Shown: piece by piece, positions 11,201 to 22,450 of the stretch
How positions within the stretch are numbered: position 1 is the stretch's first letter
How the letters are laid out: each line of letters starts with the position of its first letter
DNA from: Cocos nucifera
Taxonomy: Eukaryota; Streptophyta; Magnoliopsida; Arecales; Arecaceae
Assembly: GCA_006176705.1 (NCBI GenBank)
Contig: QRFJ01002316.1
Span: 142,542-206,541, forward strand
Direction of reading: 5' to 3'
DNA length: 64,000 bases
Program-made: the position numbers and the translations under genes
The notes under the pieces: generated by a model
Told to the model about the DNA's origin: nothing
Database searches by the model: none
The model's input: only the letters and a program-made list of their open reading frames with translations

Positions 11201-11643
11201 GTTTGCAATCGAAAGAAATTCTGAACTAGATCCTAATCAATAAAAGATCTTCAGACCCAAGTTTATATGAAATGGTATCAGAGGAAAAGAATGGCCGAGG
11301 TACTCCTACAAGCTTAGGGTTCTTATGAGGACATGAGGATCAAACTAAAATAGAAAAATCCTTAAAAAACCAAAGAAAATAAAATCTAAGACTTTCTCGA
11401 GGAAATAAAGTGGGTAGAAATGCCAAAAGACATAGATAATCAAAGAGAAAGATTTAGGAACTAACCTAAATCGACTGGGAAGAATGAAAAGGTGGCAGGC
11501 TTAATGAAAAATGAAGGAGAGAACCCTCAAAAATCAAAGGAGTCAGTAGAAGATCCTGGTGCCCTAGAGCAAGAAGGAAAAAGGAAACCAAAAAAAAGGA
11601 GAAGGAGATCCGAACGAAATGAAGCTCTTGTGGAAGAAGAAGA

Positions 11644-11655
11644 GCTTAAATAGCC
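11644..11655 (-). promoter_or_regulatory. Possible TATA box of the antisense gene
   Basis: On the minus strand the sequence ggctatttaagc lies upstream of the antisense gene and is followed by a long pyrimidine-rich tract (11520-11640, CT-rich on the minus strand), as expected for a 5' untranslated leader. The region 11230-11945 otherwise has no coding sequence I can support. Confidence 0.35.
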
Positions 11656-11946
11656 GCTAGGATTTGAGATGGTTACGATTGCAGATCTCCGCTGACCAAC
11701 CTCAGGTTGATATGTGCTCCACTCATCATAGCAGTAGACTAGCAATGGGTAGAACTTTTATTACACCATACCTTGAGCAGCACTTATGCAGGAATTTTGG
11801 AAATTTATCTTTTTGGGTCAACTCATATTTAAGAAGTTTTGGCATCCACATGGAAAGAGTCAGGATCAGTTTCTCTATTGGTGCGGAAAAAAAATGAACT
11901 TTAGCACTCATATTTCTTTACTCTCTTCATTCAAATTTCGAACTCG

Positions 11947-11962
11947 GAAGTGGGGAGACTTG
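11947..11962 (+). other. Polypurine tract of the Tat element
   Basis: The purine-rich gaagtggggagact stands immediately before the 3' LTR start at 11963, where plus-strand DNA synthesis would be primed. Confidence 0.7.
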
Positions 11963-13107
11963 TGTTGGGTGTGAACCATTTCCTGTCGAAGTCTGATAGG
12001 ATATCTAGCCTTGAGGAAACTCCATCCGGTGAGGACAACCACGCCGGACTCCGACCATTGAAGAGTTTATGCTCAGGCATTGAGACTATAGACCTCCAAC
12101 TTGAATCCATTGGCTGATCTTCTTCGTTCAGATTTCTGGCCCCATCGAATATTCCCAGAACCTATAGGGCATTATAGACTTCGCTTAGAAGAACTTGAAT
12201 AGCGATGATAGCCCCCAAGTAGCTGAGTAACACATCTAATTATGGCTTGGTTTGGCCAACCTTGATGCTCTTTGAATCTTTTTTCAATAAAAAACCATCT
12301 AAGCTATTCGATATTGGACCAACGCCAAATCAATAGAATTCCTCTCCAAACAAACTCCTACAATATACTAAGGGTGGCAGACCTCGAGATTCCTGCATCA
12401 AGAACTTTGAACACATTAGCTAAAGGACCTCATCTTTTTCATATCAGCCTCTAGATGGCCTTGAAAGCAGTCGAGCTTCAAAGAAATAAATAAGCAGGTT
12501 CTCTCCGAAAAGATCCCCTTCTACTCCTTCCAGGCAAAATCCTCCAGCCGACCTCCTTTCAGTTGAACTCCTCCTAGACACTAGATTATTTTCTTCCCAT
12601 CAACCCCCATCCATCCGAACTTCTTGTATTAGCAGAGAGGGGACTCGTCGTTGTATATTTACTCTTTCAGCAGATCTTCTTTTGGATTTCTCTAATAAAA
12701 TTATTTTCAAATTTCTGTTCCTTCAGTTGGACTTCTCCTTCTAGTAGAACTACTCCTGGATTCCTCCAACGAACTTTCTTTAGGATTTCTTTAGTCATAG
12801 GACTTCCGAATCCCTTTCAGTCGAACTCACTATAGTCACCTAGAAAGGCCTCCACACCTACGCAAATCCAGCTACCCATATAGCATGAACCCACTTACAT
12901 ACATACGACTCTGAAAGAGCCTGAACTCCTCTAGGATTGATGAAATTCAAGGCTCTTCACCACCAGCAACTACCTCCTCCGAACTTCAACTATCAAGTCC
13001 TAATGGATGGGCACATCATGATAATGGACACCATCCTCCGTATAAAACTTCATGTCGCGCCGAACGATCCACTACTAGATGGTTATGGCCGTCACCATCA
13101 GTTTGTT
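11963..13107 (+). repeat. 3' LTR of the Tat element, truncated
   Basis: It aligns colinearly with 433-1580 of the 5' LTR and stops at 'cagtttgtta', just before the position of the TATA box. About 230 bp of the LTR 3' end, including R and U5, are missing. The adjoining sequence is the 3' noncoding region of an Athila element on the opposite strand, also cut, so the junction is a deletion or recombination breakpoint rather than a clean insertion. Confidence 0.85.
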
Positions 13108-13500
13108 ATGCAAATTATATTACCTTATAGTTTTTCTTAACTAAATTGTAATTTTGATCCATGGATCTGATTGACATCAAGATTTACAGACCCATCTTGT
13201 TAGTTCAATTTTGAGTCATATTTTTTATTTTTTTTTTTTTATTATTATTATTATTATATATATTTTTATATTTTATTTTTTTACTTTTTACCCAACTGAA
13301 TTGACATTGTCCTCAATAAAAGAGTGTAAATTATGTTTATTTATTTAGCATGGGTCTTGAAGCTTATGATCCTTCTCCCGCTTTTTGGTTCTCCAACTTA
13401 AGCCTAAAAAAGAAAATAAATTAGATTCAAGAAGTATTGGGTTGCCTCCCAATAAGCGCTAAGTTTATTGTCTTCAGCCAGACAAAATGCAGTTTAATTC
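13108..13500 (-). other. Athila post-pol 3' noncoding segment
   Basis: On the minus strand the sequence shows the 'cgcttattgggaggcaaccc' block at about 13440-13460 and 'attgaggacaatgtcaatt' near 13295-13315. The same arrangement occurs downstream of gag in the plus-strand Athila at 43800-43965. A T/ATT-rich microsatellite spans about 13221-13260. The real 3' end of the element (distal PPT and LTR) is missing. Confidence 0.7.
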
Positions 13501-13501
13501 A

Positions 13502-13853
13502 TTATGGTTCTATTAATTGCACTTGATCAATATTTCGATTTAATGATATCCCTTCGATATATGGTTTAAGCCTTTGGCCATTTACCTTAAAAAAATTTTT
13601 AGTCCTGGGATCATAGAGTTTAATTGCACCATGTGGGAATACATGATTAACTATATAAGGTCCATCCCATCTGGATTTTAATTTTTCCAGGAAATAATCG
13701 AAGCCTTGAGTTAAATAACCAGACTTGTTGATTTGGCTCAAAGGTTTTTCTTGAAATATGTTTATCATGGAAGGCTTTCATTTTTTCCTTATAAATTTTT
13801 GAATTTTCATAAGCTTCTTGCCTTAATTCTTCTAATTCACTTAATTGTAACAT
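13502..13853 (-). pseudogene. Athila integrase C-terminus, frameshifted
   Basis: Two overlapping frames share this segment. The first (13853 leftwards) ends its homology at SRLRLFPGK; the second continues with SRWDGPYIVNHVFPHGAIKL, a GPY/F-type integrase C-terminal module that binds DNA or chromatin. A one- or two-base indel in the A-rich run near 13680-13690 explains the change of frame. The frame closes with the stop at 13502. Confidence 0.75.
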
Positions 13854-13889
13854 CCGATTGGAACCAGCTTTGTTTAAATTAAAATTTAA

Positions 13890-14870
13890 TTATTTTATTG
13901 CCCAATATGCTTTATGTTCAAGTTCTACCGGAAGGTGACATGCTTTTCCATAGATTAATCTATAGGGAGACATTCCAATAGGGGTTTTATAAGCTGTCCT
14001 ATAGGCCCATAATGCATCATCCAATCGATCTGACCAATCTTTTCGATCAGGCCTAATAGTCTTTTGTAAGATATTCTTGATTTCCCTATTAGAGACTTCT
14101 ACCTGACCACTTGTTTGCGGATGGTATGGTGTAGCTATCTTATGTGTCACCCCATATTTTCGTAATAAAGTTCGAAATTGATGATTTGTAAAATGGGTAC
14201 CCCCGTCACTAATGATAGCACGTGGAAATCCGAACCTAGAAAAGATATTCTTCTGAATAAATTTTAGGACTACTTTATGATCATTGGTTCGAGTTGCTAT
14301 TGCTTCAATCCATTTAGAAACATAATCGACAGCTACCAAAATGTATTCAAATCCATTGGAAGGTGGAAAAGGTCCCATAAAATCAATTCCCCATACATCA
14401 AAAATTTCAACCACTAAAATGGGGTTCAAAGGCATCATGTCTTTCTTTGAAATATTCCCTAAGGCTTGACACTTAAAACACTCCTGACTAAAAGTATGGG
14501 CATCCTTAAATAATGTTGGCCAATAAAAACCACTTTGTAACACTTTGGCCGCAGTTTTTCGTCCAGAAAAGTGTCCTCCACAAGCAAGAGTATGACAAAA
14601 TTGTAAGATACTCCATTGTTCAGATTCAGGAACACATCTACGAATGATTTGATCAGCACAAATTCTAAAAAGCTCAGGATCTTCCCAAAAATAATATTTG
14701 ATTTGAGCAAAGAATCGATCCTTTTCATTCTTAGACCAGCCATCAGGAATTTGTCCTATGACTAAGTAATTGACAATATTTGCAAACCAAGGAGTCTTTG
14801 TATGTGAAACTGTTAACAATTGTTCATCTGGAAAAGATTCTCTGATTGATACAGGTTCATTATCTTTCAC
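13890..14870 (-). pseudogene. Athila integrase (zinc and catalytic domains)
   Basis: A 326-codon open frame contains the HHCC zinc-binding module (CHTLACGGHF … FKCQALG), then the catalytic core with WGIDFMGPF, ISDGGTHFTN and TSGQVEVSNREIK supplying Asp, Asp and Glu, and the DALWAYRTAYKT block. It is in the same frame as the RT-RNase H frame to the right, from which it is separated by one TGA at about 14967-14969. A TAA at 13890 then cuts off the C-terminal domain. Key catalytic residues all look intact, so the loss of function is due to the stops and frameshift. Confidence 0.88.
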
Positions 14871-14969
14871 TAGGATCCTAGACAGATGGTCTGCTACAAC
14901 ATTTTTAGATCCCTTCTTATCTCGAATTTCAATGTCAAATTCTTGTAACAGTAAAATCCATCTAATTAA

Positions 14970-16556
14970 TCATGGTTTAGCATCTTTCTTTGAGAGCAGG
15001 TATCTCAAGGCTGAATGATCCGAGTAAATTATGATTTTTGATCCTAATAAATATGATCTAAACTTTTCTAGGGCAAACACAATGGCTAGCAACTCTTTTT
15101 CAGTGGTGGTATAATTCATTTGTGCTTCATTCAGAGTTCTACTAGCATAATAGATCACTACAGGACATTTGTTTACCCTTTGGCCTAGGACAGCTCCTAT
15201 GGCAAAATCTGAGGCATCGCACATAATTTCAAAAGGTAGTGACCAATTAGGAGGTTGTATGATTGGAGCTTTGGTCACAGCTTCTTTTAAGATTTCATAA
15301 GCTTTAAGACAATTTTCATCAAAGTTAAAAGAAACATCCTTAGCAAGGAGATTACACAAAGGACGAGAAATTTTAGAGAACTCTTTGATGAAGCGACGAT
15401 AGAATCCTACATGACCAAGAAAAGATCGAATTTGTTTGACAGAAGTGGGAGGAGGAAGTTTAGAAATTAGTTCAACTTTAGCTTTATCTACCTCAATCCC
15501 TTTCTTGGATACTATATGTCCTAAAACGATCCCTTCTTGAACCATGAAGTGGCTCTTTTCCCAGCTTAACACTAGATTAGCCTCAATACATCGTTTTAAT
15601 ATTTTCTTCAAATTGTTGAGACAACTCTCAAAAGATTCTCCAAAGACTGAAAAGTCATCCATGAATATTTCTAAGAAATCTCCTATCATGTCTGAAAATA
15701 TTGACATCATGCACCGTTGAAAAGTTGCAGGTGCATTACATAATCCGAATGGCATTCTACGGAAAGCAAAGGTTCCATAAGGACATGTAAAGGTGGTCTT
15801 TTCTTGATCTCCTGGGTAGATTGCTACCTGATTGTATCCCGAGTATCCATCTAAAAAGCAAAAGTATTGTTGGCCTGCTAGTCTTTCTAGGATTTGATCG
15901 ATAAAGGGTAAGGGAAAGTGATCTTTTCGGGTGGTTGTATTGAGTTTTCTATAATCTATGCAGACACGCCACCCAGTGGAAAGTCGTGTTGGTACTAAGT
16001 TTCCATGTTCAGTGCGGACAACCGTAAGTCCAGATTTTTTTGGAACAACTTGTGTAGGACTCACCCAGTGGCTGTCAGAGATAGGATAAATAATTCCAGC
16101 ATCTAACCATTTAATTACTTCTTTCTTGACTACTTCTTGCATGTTAGGATTAAGCCTTCTTTGCATCTCTCGAGTTGGTTTGGCATTATCTTCTGTATAA
16201 ATATGGTGCATGCATATTGACGGACTAATTCCTTTTAAATCGGCAACGGTCCACCCTATGGCCTCTTTATATGTTTTTAGAATATTTACCAATTGGTTTT
16301 CCTGTTCAGTAGTTAAGTTGGAAGCAATTATTACTGGTAGGGTTTTCTTTGATCCTAAAAATACATACTTAAGTGATTCAGGTAAAGGTTTTAGTTCAAG
16401 TTGTGGTGGGGCCTGAATTGAAGGACGTAGTGGTTCAATTTTTCGCTCAGGTAAGGGCTCAATTTTCACTGACCAAGGTAATGAATGTGATGGTTGAGGT
16501 AAATTAAGCAGGGTATTTACTTCCTGGGTTTGAGTTATCTTCAGTGGGTTCATCAT
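14970..16556 (-). pseudogene. Athila reverse transcriptase and RNase H
   Basis: A 528-codon frame. After a linker it has WRVCIDYRKLNTTTRKDHFP, YFCFLDGYSGYNQVAI, FAFRRMPFGLCNAPATFQRC and the catalytic IFMDDFSVFG, followed by the FLGHVGFYRRFIKEFS thumb/connection, then RNase H with MCDASDFAIGAVLGQ, TTTEKELLAIVFAL and IIYSDHSALRYL. Catalytic aspartates in LDG, MDD, CDAS and SDHS are present. It overlaps the gag-protease frame by about 50 bp in another frame, which implies a small indel near 16520-16550 (or a programmed shift). It ends at a TGA where the surrounding reading continues in frame. Confidence 0.9.
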
Positions 16557-18399
16557 CTTGTAGTAAATCTAAGGAGGAATTAGATTCAACTATTTCATCT
16601 ATCTGATTGATTACAAAGCAGTCTTCCTCCTCTTGGGTGTACTTTGGGGTATTAAAAACATTAATTCTTACTTTTTGATTCCCAAAAGAAATATCCATAG
16701 CTCCCGTTTTACAGTTGATATTGGCATTCGCGGTTGCTAAGAATGGACGTCCTAAAATTATGGGATTTTGGTTCAGCTCTTGGGATGGTTCCATGTCAAG
16801 TATGAGAAAGTCTACAGGAAAATAACATTTATCTACTCTAACTAGAACATCCTCAATTAAACCACGCGGTGTTTTTATAGATCTATCAGCTAATTGCAAA
16901 ATGACTGACGTGGGTTTTAATTCTCCAATCCCAAATTTTTCATAAACCGAGGTTGGAAGGAGGTTTACACTAGCTCCTAAGTCTAGTAATGCTCGGTCAA
17001 AGGTTATACCTCCAATAACACATGAAATTAAGGGTGCACCAGGATCTTTCATCTTTTGAGGTATTGGATTTAACAGGACCGCACTTACATCCTCGGATAG
17101 CATAACTCTTTTGGTGGTTCGTGGCTCACGCTTTTGGGTACAGAGTTCTTTAAGAAATTTAGCATAGGCTGGAACATGCTGAATTGCATCGATGAGGGGT
17201 AAATTAATATGAACTTGTTTAAATAGTTCCATTAGCTCCTTGTTGCGTGTTTCTTGCTTTTTGCGAGAAGAGCCTGCTTCTAAGGCCGAAGGGAACGGGG
17301 CTTTGGGTTTATATGTCTCAGCTAATTCATCTGTTCTCTTCTTTTCTTTATCCATCTTATCAGTGTCAGTACCAGTCTTAAGCTCAAGTTCTTCTATATG
17401 ATTATCCTCTTCTTCAAATTTCTCATCTTGGCTAACATCAGTATTGGCCTCTATCACCTGGTCTTGATATGGGTCCTTAAGAATCCTACCACTTCTAAGT
17501 TCAGATATTGCTTTGGCATTTTCTAATTGGGGGTTCTTAGGTGGAATGTTAGATGGATGAGTAAATCCAGGTGGTTGATAGACATTGGATGGATTATTTT
17601 TAGGATTTGCAATTGGTTGGCTTGGTAATTGACCCGGTTCTCTCCTCATGCTAGACTCAGCTATTTGTCCTATTTGAGCTTCTAGTCTGGCGATTGATTG
17701 TTGTTGGCTTAGAATTAATTGTTGAAGTTGATTGAATTTATCGTCGGCTAGATTGGTCTGTTGAGGAGGTGGGTATGAGGGTTGATTATAATGTAGTGGT
17801 TGAGAAGACTGACTAGGCTGACCCTTATTATAGGCATAGTTCTGGTATTGGGGCCTATTTTGATAATTCTGAACTGGTGGGATTTGGGTCTGAGCCTGAG
17901 TTTGTTGTGGTTTCCAAGAGAAATTAGGATGGTTTCTCCAACCAGGATTATATGAATTTGAATATGGGTCATTAAGTGGTTTTGAGTAACCTTGAGCAGC
18001 TTGGACTTGTTCTTGGATAAGAGGTGGTAATTGTGCAACCGTGGGACATTCACTTACATGATGTGTTGGGCTAGCACAAATAGAGCAAATCACTTGATAA
18101 TTAGAAGCTGGTGTGTATTGTGCAGGGGATTGTTGACCTAAGTTTAGGAATTGATCTAATTTCTGTGCAATAAGGTCGACTTTATCTAATTTTTGTGCTA
18201 TTATGTTCAAATCTGCCTTAGAATTGAGTTCCGAAGTTTTGATCTCATAAATTCCTGCCCGTTTTTGTTGAGAAATTGATCTTTCATAAGAAGATAATGA
18301 AGCATGGTTAATAGAGTTTTCACTTAAAGTTTCAAACAAGGTATAAGCTTCATCCTCACTTTTGCTCATGAATGCACCTCCACAGGATGCATCAACCAT
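16504..18399 (-). pseudogene. Athila gag C-terminal part and aspartic protease
   Basis: A 631-codon frame that starts inside gag at MVDASCGGAF. A CCHC knuckle (CSICASPTHHVSEC) is visible at about residue 105-120, followed by a Gln/Pro-rich spacer, an acidic Lys/Glu linker, and a protease region with ALLDLGASVNLLP (Asp-Leu-Gly active-site variant usual in this lineage), VDFLILDME and ILGRPFLATANANI. The frame continues upstream of 18399 to about 18524, but the N-terminal gag core seen in the related copy at 36113-36475 is missing, removed by the breakpoint. Methionine at 18399 is therefore not the native start. Confidence 0.88.
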
Positions 18400-19227
18400 C
18401 TGCTTATATTGATCTCCTAAACCTTCATAGAAAGCTTGTACAATTTGCCACTTAGATAGACCATGGTGTGGGCATTTTCTAAGGAGTTCCTTAAGTCTTT
18501 CCCATGATTCATGAATTTTATACCATCTTTATTCTTTGAATCAAATTCAAATGATGGTTTTAGATCTGATTTGTTTCAATATTTTGATCATATCCTAGGA
18601 TTTGATATCTAGGATTTTGCAAAAAGTAAGGTTGTAATTTAAATTCTATAAAACTTATTTATCATACATATAAAAACTAGATTTGAAAATGAAGCTACAT
18701 ATTAACATATGCAACATAAAGATCTAGATCAAAACATGAAACATATCACATGGATCTCATCTAAATGATCAAAATTAGATCATAAATCATTTAATATTAA
18801 ATTTAAAATTTAAAAATAAATCATAAATTATTTTAGATCTCATCTAATATATTTATGATTTAGGTTTCTTGGATTAGCATATACTAGACAATCTTTTTAC
18901 TATAAGGGATAAACCCTACAGCAGGACAACCTTATGGTAGTATGTGCAATCCTGATATTATTTAGATCTAATCTAAATAATCTAAAATAGATCTAATATC
19001 TATTTAATTTTAAATTTAAATAAAAAAATTAAATCATAAATTTTTTTTAGATCTAATCTAAATTATTCATGATTCAGATTCAAATTAGCACATACTAGGA
19101 CAACCTTTTCATTATAAGGGGTTAACCTTACAACAAGACAACCTTATGATGGTATATGCGATCTTTAATTAATTTTAATTTTTAAATTTATTCTAAAGCA
19201 ATACATAAATATTTTATAAAAGGAAAC

Positions 19228-19521
19228 NNNNNNNNNNNNNNNNNNNNNNNNNNNNNNNNNNNNNNNNNNNNNNNNNNNNNNNNNNNNNNNNNNNNNNNNN
19301 NNNNNNNNNNNNNNNNNNNNNNNNNNNNNNNNNNNNNNNNNNNNNNNNNNNNNNNNNNNNNNNNNNNNNNNNNNNNNNNNNNNNNNNNNNNNNNNNNNNN
19401 NNNNNNNNNNNNNNNNNNNNNNNNNNNNNNNNNNNNNNNNNNNNNNNNNNNNNNNNNNNNNNNNNNNNNNNNNNNNNNNNNNNNNNNNNNNNNNNNNNNN
19501 NNNNNNNNNNNNNNNNNNNNN
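19228..19521. other. Assembly gap
   Basis: A run of 294 N. No claim can be made on its content or true length. It sits in the copia leader, next to a block that occurs in tandem, so collapse of a repeat is a likely cause. Confidence 0.99.
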
Positions 19522-19529
19522 ACCTAGAT

Positions 19530-19541
19530 GCTCTAATACCA
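19530..19541 (-). other. Copia primer-binding site (initiator tRNA-Met type)
   Basis: On the minus strand the sequence is tggtattagagc, one base from the tggtatcagagc primer site seen at 52557-52568 in the other copia. It abuts the LTR start at 19543. Confidence 0.75.
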
Positions 19542-22110
19542 CTGATGGAAAATATGCAGGGTTTCATGCATAGATTTTAAAACTTTTCAAAATTAAAGCA
19601 GTAGAGGATATAGATTAAATAGTTTAATCTACAATATGCATGTAATTAGATTATAAAATCCTACATCAAGGATCTATAACTTATCATGATATAAATATAA
19701 ATCTAAAAATAAATTAATCATGATTGGTATTGATTAAATCAATACCTAGATCTAGAATAATACTAGATCTAACCCTAGATCATATCTAGATTACCAAGAG
19801 ATTAGATCTCTTACCTTTCCATGGGTTGAGAACTTTATGATTGATTTTTGTTGTTACTTTTAGAGCCACACATGCATCCAATCTCTATAGATGATCCATA
19901 TGAACCTGCAACACAAATCGAAGATTCATCGAACGAAGATCTGCTCAAAATGCTAGCTTCTCATGGATCCCTCCTGATGGTTAATCAAATATATATTCTT
20001 CGAATCTCTTGGATACTCCAAGAGATGAAGAATATGAGGAGGAATAAAGAAAAAATTCAACTTTTAGATTTCTCATAAATTAAAAAATAAAATAAAAATA
20101 AATAAATTCTATGAGAAGATAAATCTTCTCCTTCAGGACATCAACGATTGATGTCCTAAAAACATCTCTATGCTAGGACAAGAGGAGATCTTCTCCTCTA
20201 GATTTTTTTTATATTTTTAGATCTAACATCTCTGACTTTTACTTTAAAAAATTTTCACAAAAATAAGGAGAAGAAGGATTCTCAAAGAAACCTTAAGAGA
20301 AGACCTTTCTTCTCTTCTCCTTCTCTCATCAGGACATGATCAAATCATGTCCAAAAAAAATATCATGCCCCAACAACTTGGAGCATGTATTCCCATGTCT
20401 TATTCCTCTCTCTCTATTAGATTTTATCACATAAAAATTATAAAGAATAAACAAGAAGAAAAATACATAAAAGAAAAATAAAGAGAAGACAATCTTCTCT
20501 TACCTTGTCTCTTCAAGACATCAACCTTTGATGTCTTAGTTGAAGGCTCTTCTCCAAGAATCTTGGCACCACAAAACATCCACAACTTCTCCTCCATTTC
20601 CTCTAATTTTTCATGATTTTTTTGGGATTTATCATGTCCTCAAAGGGCCTTGAAAGAGGCATGGGTTAACATCCAAAGACTAGGTCAAAGACTAGTCTTA
20701 GAAGGACTCTTGGTGGTGTCCAACTTTTGGATGCCACCCCATCCCTTTCTCAACGTGGAGAACTAGAAAAAACATTTCTAAAAGGATGAGAAAAGGGTGC
20801 ACAACAATATGGGAGGCGTGGAGTTTATTTTCATATAGAGAGAGATAGAGTTTTAGTTTTCAAGGACTGTCAAATAGAATCCCATACATAACTATTTTCC
20901 AATTTTGACCAATTCAAAATTTATTCCAAAACCTCCAGATTATGGATCATGGAAAATCATTCTTAGGCATGTAATTAAGTTACATTAACTTCTAGAAATG
21001 AAGTGCGGGTGTGGGCTTTCTTAGGCGCAAGGAAAGAGAGAGAGTCCCAGTCCAACTGGGACTCCTCTTGTTTGACTTGGTCAAAATAGGTTTGAACCTA
21101 ATTTAAATTTTATTTAAATTATATCAAATATAACCCAATTAAGAATGATCCTAGTCTAATTAAGATCCTAATTAAATCAAATTAAATCATATTTAATTCT
21201 GATTTAAATCCTAACTTAATTAGGAATACAAGTCCTAGTCTAACAAGGACTTGTTCTTCCTTGCGATTGACTTATCCAATAAATCAATTAGATTTAAGCT
21301 AATTAAATTTAAATTAATTTTAATTAAATTTAATTTAATTAGACTTGATCTTAGCTCAATTGCTCAATCAAATTAAGTTGATTAGCAATCCAATTGTCGA
21401 TCGATCCTCCTATAACACTTGCATTAGGTCAAACATCAATCATTTTGATGGATTGACCTTAGAATGTTTCTCAATCATTGATTAACCATCTGATTAGGTT
21501 ACAAGCTTTAATGTGTGTGACCTCATCGATTCAAACCTAAGCCAGTAGCATAGAAATCAATTCTTGTATCAATCAAGTTACCATCTAGCAATGATTTTCG
21601 ATGTCTGGATAGGTCGAATGTATGCAAAGCAACATTCCTAGAACCTTAGCCCATGGTTACTATATAATTCATCCCTATGATCAATAATGCTCAAGATGAC
21701 TTCGAGTATGCTGTCAAATACTCATACAAGTCATCTTCTATTATATCTCAAAATTCTGTAAATTTTGTGATACCTCATGAGGATTACCCAGGCCTAGGAT
21801 TTGCTAAATTAAAACACAATGAGACATTCTCTTCCTGAAGCTAATCAAGAGTGGTCAATTTTATCTTGACTTACACACCGACTTCATAAGTACTTGACTA
21901 TACTCAAAAATCTTTCGAACCTATATTAGAAATACAGATAGTCCAGTACCAAAGTATAGTGAGTTGCTTGTAAGTCATCATGGTGATCTCAGATCGGAGG
22001 AACACTTATATCCATTGGCCTTAACTAGCTACTCTTGACATTAGAGTGCTATATTGATCACGTTCAGTATAGATATACTCCTACATCTTACCTGAATGTC
22101 ATACCAATGT

Positions 22111-22450
22111 TGTTGACTCACTAATTGATTTTGATGATTTTAAAATATTGAGTATAAATAATACTAATCATGTATCTCAAGAATATATATAGATCTTTTT
22201 AGGTGTTTAAATTAAAAAAATTAATCCAAGAAAAGATCCACACAAAAATCATCAAGTCAAGAGCTTCAAGAAAATTGAATTGATAAACATTCTTGAAGAA
22301 GGATAAAATCATAATTTTATAAAATTAGAGAAAATCTATTTTGGAAGTCTCAAGAATAAGCTTAGAAGATTTCTGATCTTTTGGAAGCAGTCCCATAATT
22401 TTTGAATGCATAAATTAGAGGAAAATCAAATTTTAGCAAAAGCGTCAACC
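22111..22450 (+). repeat. 5' LTR remnant of the SIRE-like element
   Basis: About 340 bp that align with the first 340 bp of the LTR at 27405. The alignment ends near 'gtcaaccca', after which the sequence runs straight into gag. The last 1.1 kb of the LTR, the primer site and the gag N-terminus are missing. Confidence 0.85.

Larger units (their letters stand above)
433..13107 (+). mobile_element. Tat-type Ty3/gypsy retrotransposon, 3' truncated
   Basis: The element carries direct repeats starting at 433 and 11963 that both open with TGTTGGGTGTGAACC. Between them lie, in gypsy order, gag, protease, reverse transcriptase, RNase H, integrase, then a tandem-repeat block and an antisense gene. A second RNase H of the archaeal-like type after the ordinary one, and the antisense gene, are hallmarks of the Tat lineage. 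Every domain contains stops or frame changes, so it is not autonomous. The two LTRs differ at roughly one base in eight over their first 135 bp (hand count, mostly transitions), indicating an old insertion. The right LTR stops at 13107, so no target duplication can be checked. Confidence 0.9.
13108..18524 (-). mobile_element. Athila-type Ty3/gypsy element body, both ends truncated
   Basis: Reading right to left: partial gag with a CCHC knuckle, protease, RT, RNase H, integrase and a post-pol region. Neither LTR is present. The protein features (MVDASCGGAFMSKSEDEAYT, NSYNPGWRNHPNFSW) are typical of Athila. Only about four inactivating lesions interrupt some 4.9 kb of coding sequence, so this is the best-preserved gypsy copy of the window. 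At 18524 it joins a copia leader, and at 13107 a Tat LTR. Confidence 0.9.
18525..19541 (-). other. 5' leader of a copia element with a duplicated block
   Basis: This noncoding, very AT-rich stretch lies between the Athila breakpoint and a copia primer site. It shares 'cctaggatttgatatctagg' and 'attttgcaaaaagtaag' with the leader of the copia at 51840-51870, so it is the same kind of leader in the same orientation. Two copies of a block that includes 'acaaccttatggtagtat' (about 18870-18950 and 19085-19165) are repeated with a period near 214 bp. Part of the leader is unresolved (19228-19521). Confidence 0.6.

Noticed and set aside
19165..19567. Two open frames on the minus strand crossing the N run
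   Set aside because: They are open only because N codons contain no stops; the real residues at the ends show no coding character.
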